This document shows, in pieces, positions 61,805 to 64,000 of a DNA stretch of 64,000 nt; within the stretch, counting starts at the first letter, position 1; the number at the start of each line of letters is the position of its first letter. A program made the translations under genes and the position numbers. Source of the DNA: Trileptium ribeirensis (lineage: Eukaryota; Nematoda; Enoplea; Enoplida; Thoracostomopsidae); assembly GCA_030248225.1 (NCBI GenBank), contig JASANE010021126.1, positions 1 to 64,000 on the forward strand, given 5' to 3'. The notes beneath the pieces were generated by a model. It was not told the origin of the DNA. It searched no databases and saw nothing but the letters and a program-made list of their open reading frames with translations.

Positions 61805-63895
61805 GTTGGACAGCTGCCAAAATTTGAATTTACCGCGATGGAAGGTTGCCAAAATTTAGATTGTCCGCGTTTAGACGGCTGCCAAAATTTGAATTGCCAC
61901 CGCTAGATGGATGCCAAAAAATTTGAATTTTCCGCTTTGAATGTCTGCCAAAATTTGAATTCTCTACGTTGAACAGCTGCCAAGATTCGAATTTACTGCG
62001 TTAGACAGCTGCCAAAATTTGAAATTCCCCTGCTGAACAGCTGCCAAATTTTGAATTTTGCTAAAATTTAAATTTTCCACGCTGGATAGCTATTAAAATA
62101 GAAATTAACTGCATTGAACTGCTGTCGTAATTTAAAATTGTCGCGTTGGAGAAATGCCATAATTTGAATTTACCGCATTGGACGGCTACCAAAATTTTAA
62201 TTTTTCGTGCTGGACAGCTGCCAAAGTTGGAAATTCCACCGCTGGAGAGCTGATAAAATTTGAAGTTGCCGCGTTGAACTGCTGCCAAAATTTTAAATCA
62301 CCGCGCAGGAGAACTGCCAAGATTTAAATTTATCGCGTTGGACAGCTGCCAAAATTTGAATTTACTTCGTCGGACAGCTGACAAAATTTTAATTGTCCGC
62401 GCTGGACAGCTGCCAAAATTTGAAATTCCCGCGCTGGACAGCTGCCAAAATTTGAACCTGCTGCGCTGGACAGCTGACAAAATTTGAATTTACCGAGCTC
62501 GGCGGTTACCAAAACTTTAATTTTTCGTGCTGGACAGCTGCCAAAGTTGGAAATTCCAGCGCTGGACAGCTGCCAAAATTTGAATATATCGCGTTGAATT
62601 GCTGCCAAAATTTGGATTTACCGCGCTGGAGAACTGCCAAAATTTATAATTATACCGAGATGGACAGCTGCCAAAATTTGAATTTACCTCGTTGGACCGC
62701 TGCCAAAATTTGAATTTGCCGCGTTAAACTGCTGAGAAGATTTGAAATTTCAACGCTGGACAGCTGCCAAAATTTGGATTGTTCGTGCTGAACAGCTGGC
62801 AAAGTTGGAAATTCCCGCGCTGGACAGCTGATAAAATTTGAATTTGACGCGTTGAACAGCTGCCAAAATTTGAATTTACTTCGTTGGACAGCTGACAAAA
62901 TTTTAATTATCCGAGATAGACAGCTGCCAAAATTTGAATATACCGCATTGGACGGCTGCCAAAATTTTAATTGTTCGCGCTGAACAGCTGCCAAAATTTG
63001 AATATGTCGCGTTGAATTGCTGCCAAAATTAGGATTTGCCGCGCTGGACAGCTGCCAAAATTTGAATTAGCCGCATTAAACTGTTGCCAAAATTTTAATT
63101 TGCCGCCCTAGAGAACTGCCAAAATTTAAATTTACCTCTTGGACAACTGCCAATATTTGATTTTACGCCAAAATAGGAAATTGCCGCGCTGGACAGCTGC
63201 TAAAATTTGAATTTGCCGCGTTAAACTGCTGCTAAAATTTGAATTTGTCGCGCTGGAGAACTGCCAAAATTTAAATTTACCGCGTTGGACAGCTGCCCAA
63301 ATTTGAATTTTCCGCTTTGAATATCTGCCAAAATTTGAATTCTCTACGTTGGACAGCTGCCAAAATTCGAATTTACTGCGTTAGACAGCTGCCAGTATTT
63401 GAAATTCCCCTGCTGAACAGCCGCCAAATTTTGTATTTTGCTAAAATTTAAATTTTCCACGCTGGATAGCTATTAAAATCGAAATTAACCGCGTTGAACT
63501 GCTGCCGTAATTTAAAATTGTCGCGTTGGCGAAATGCCATAATTTGAATTTACCGCATTGGACGGCTAACAAAATTTTAATTTTTCGTGCTGGACAGTGG
63601 ACAAAGTTGGAAATTCCAGCGCTGGACAGCGGATAAAATTTGAATTTGCCGCGTTGAACTGCTGCCAAAATTTTAATTTACCGCGCAGGAGAACTGCCAA
63701 GATTTAAATTAATCGCGTCGGACAGCTGCCAAAATTTGAATGTACTTCATTGGACAGCTGACAAAATCTTAATTGTACACGCTGCATAGCTGCCAAGATT
63801 TGAAATTGCTGCGCTGGAGAGCTGCCAAAATTTGAATTTTCTACGATGGACTGCTGCCTAAAGTCGGATTTCCTCTTTGAACTACCGCTAAAATG
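61805..63895. repeat. 32-bp satellite array with 1,380-bp higher-order duplication
   Basis: About 65 copies of a unit like GGACAGCTGCCAAAATTTGA ATTTACCGCGTT, mostly 32 bp long, follow one another with 10-25 percent divergence. Blocks from about 61915 to 62520 are repeated almost unit by unit at about 63295 to 63890, always 1,380 bp further on (for example TTTCCGCTTTGAAT at 61928 and 63308). The unit has no stop in any minus-strand frame, so all three minus frames are open over long stretches. They give the artefactual-looking repeat peptides WQLSSAGISNFGSCPAR and KIKILAAVQRGKFKF. Confidence 0.95.
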
Positions 63896-64000
63896 CAATT
63901 ATACATTAATAAATATATTATATAATAATTTCAATATATCGTATCATAACTGTTTATAATAGTCAGTCGAGACGGCTAAATTTGTCCCACATGGTTTCGC

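Noticed and set aside
61805..63895. CRISPR array or repeat-protein gene
   Set aside because: Units abut without unique spacers, and the open frames follow from the lack of stops in a 32-bp satellite unit.

Overview
The window looks like nuclear DNA of an invertebrate metazoan, most likely an arthropod. It is AT-rich, has spliced genes with GT-AG introns of about 1-7 kb, and more than half of it is decayed transposons, satellites and dispersed repeats. No bacterial or organellar features were seen. The arthropod call rests on the insect-like RpL38 protein, an SLC22 transporter, tRNA-derived SINE-like repeats and the mix of I-like, CR1-like and RTE LINEs with hAT and TA-target MITEs. The species cannot be told from the sequence alone.

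Layout. At 1.4 kb there is a tRNA-Ala(UGC)-like gene. From 1.85 to 4.37 kb lies a frameshifted PWWP-domain transposase relic. From 4.81 to 14.59 kb, plus strand, are the last six exons of an SLC22-type (organic cation/anion) transporter; all splice phases agree, and the protein ends in an unusually long low-complexity tail. From 14.9 to 23.9 kb there is mostly repeat-rich intergenic DNA. RpL38 (complete coding region, two coding exons) is on the minus strand at 23.95-26.54 kb. A minus-strand gene for a Ser/Lys-rich, probably nuclear protein of unknown identity occupies 29.08-35.25 kb; a 193-bp tandem array has amplified one of its splice acceptors. A 4.4-kb long inverted repeat fills 35.5-39.9 kb. 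Three exons of a mitochondrial pyruvate dehydrogenase phosphatase (PDP, PP2C family) lie at 49.2, 42.3 and 40.5 kb on the minus strand; the rest of its catalytic domain was not found.

The large PDP intron holds a stack of insertions: an I-like LINE split by a TA-flanked MITE that itself carries the 3' end of a CR1-like LINE, plus an RTE-type fragment. From 50.3 to 52.4 kb is a 155-bp tandem array with a hAT-type MITE inserted and a perfect 8-bp target duplication. From 52.58 to 56.95 kb is a complete TIR-bounded DNA transposon whose minus-strand gene is a second, divergent PWWP-domain transposase relic. An RTE LINE fragment follows at 57.1-57.8 kb, then mixed repeats, and from 61.8 to 63.9 kb a 32-bp satellite with a 1,380-bp higher-order duplication.

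The main candidate for something poorly described is the transposon family represented at 1.85-4.37 and 52.58-56.95 kb. A PWWP chromatin-reader-like module is joined to a Cys-rich domain and a nuclease-like core with SDSCGGQNRN / LDNCSGQNKN and PGHTxM signatures. Both copies are dead, but one keeps its inverted termini and subterminal motifs.
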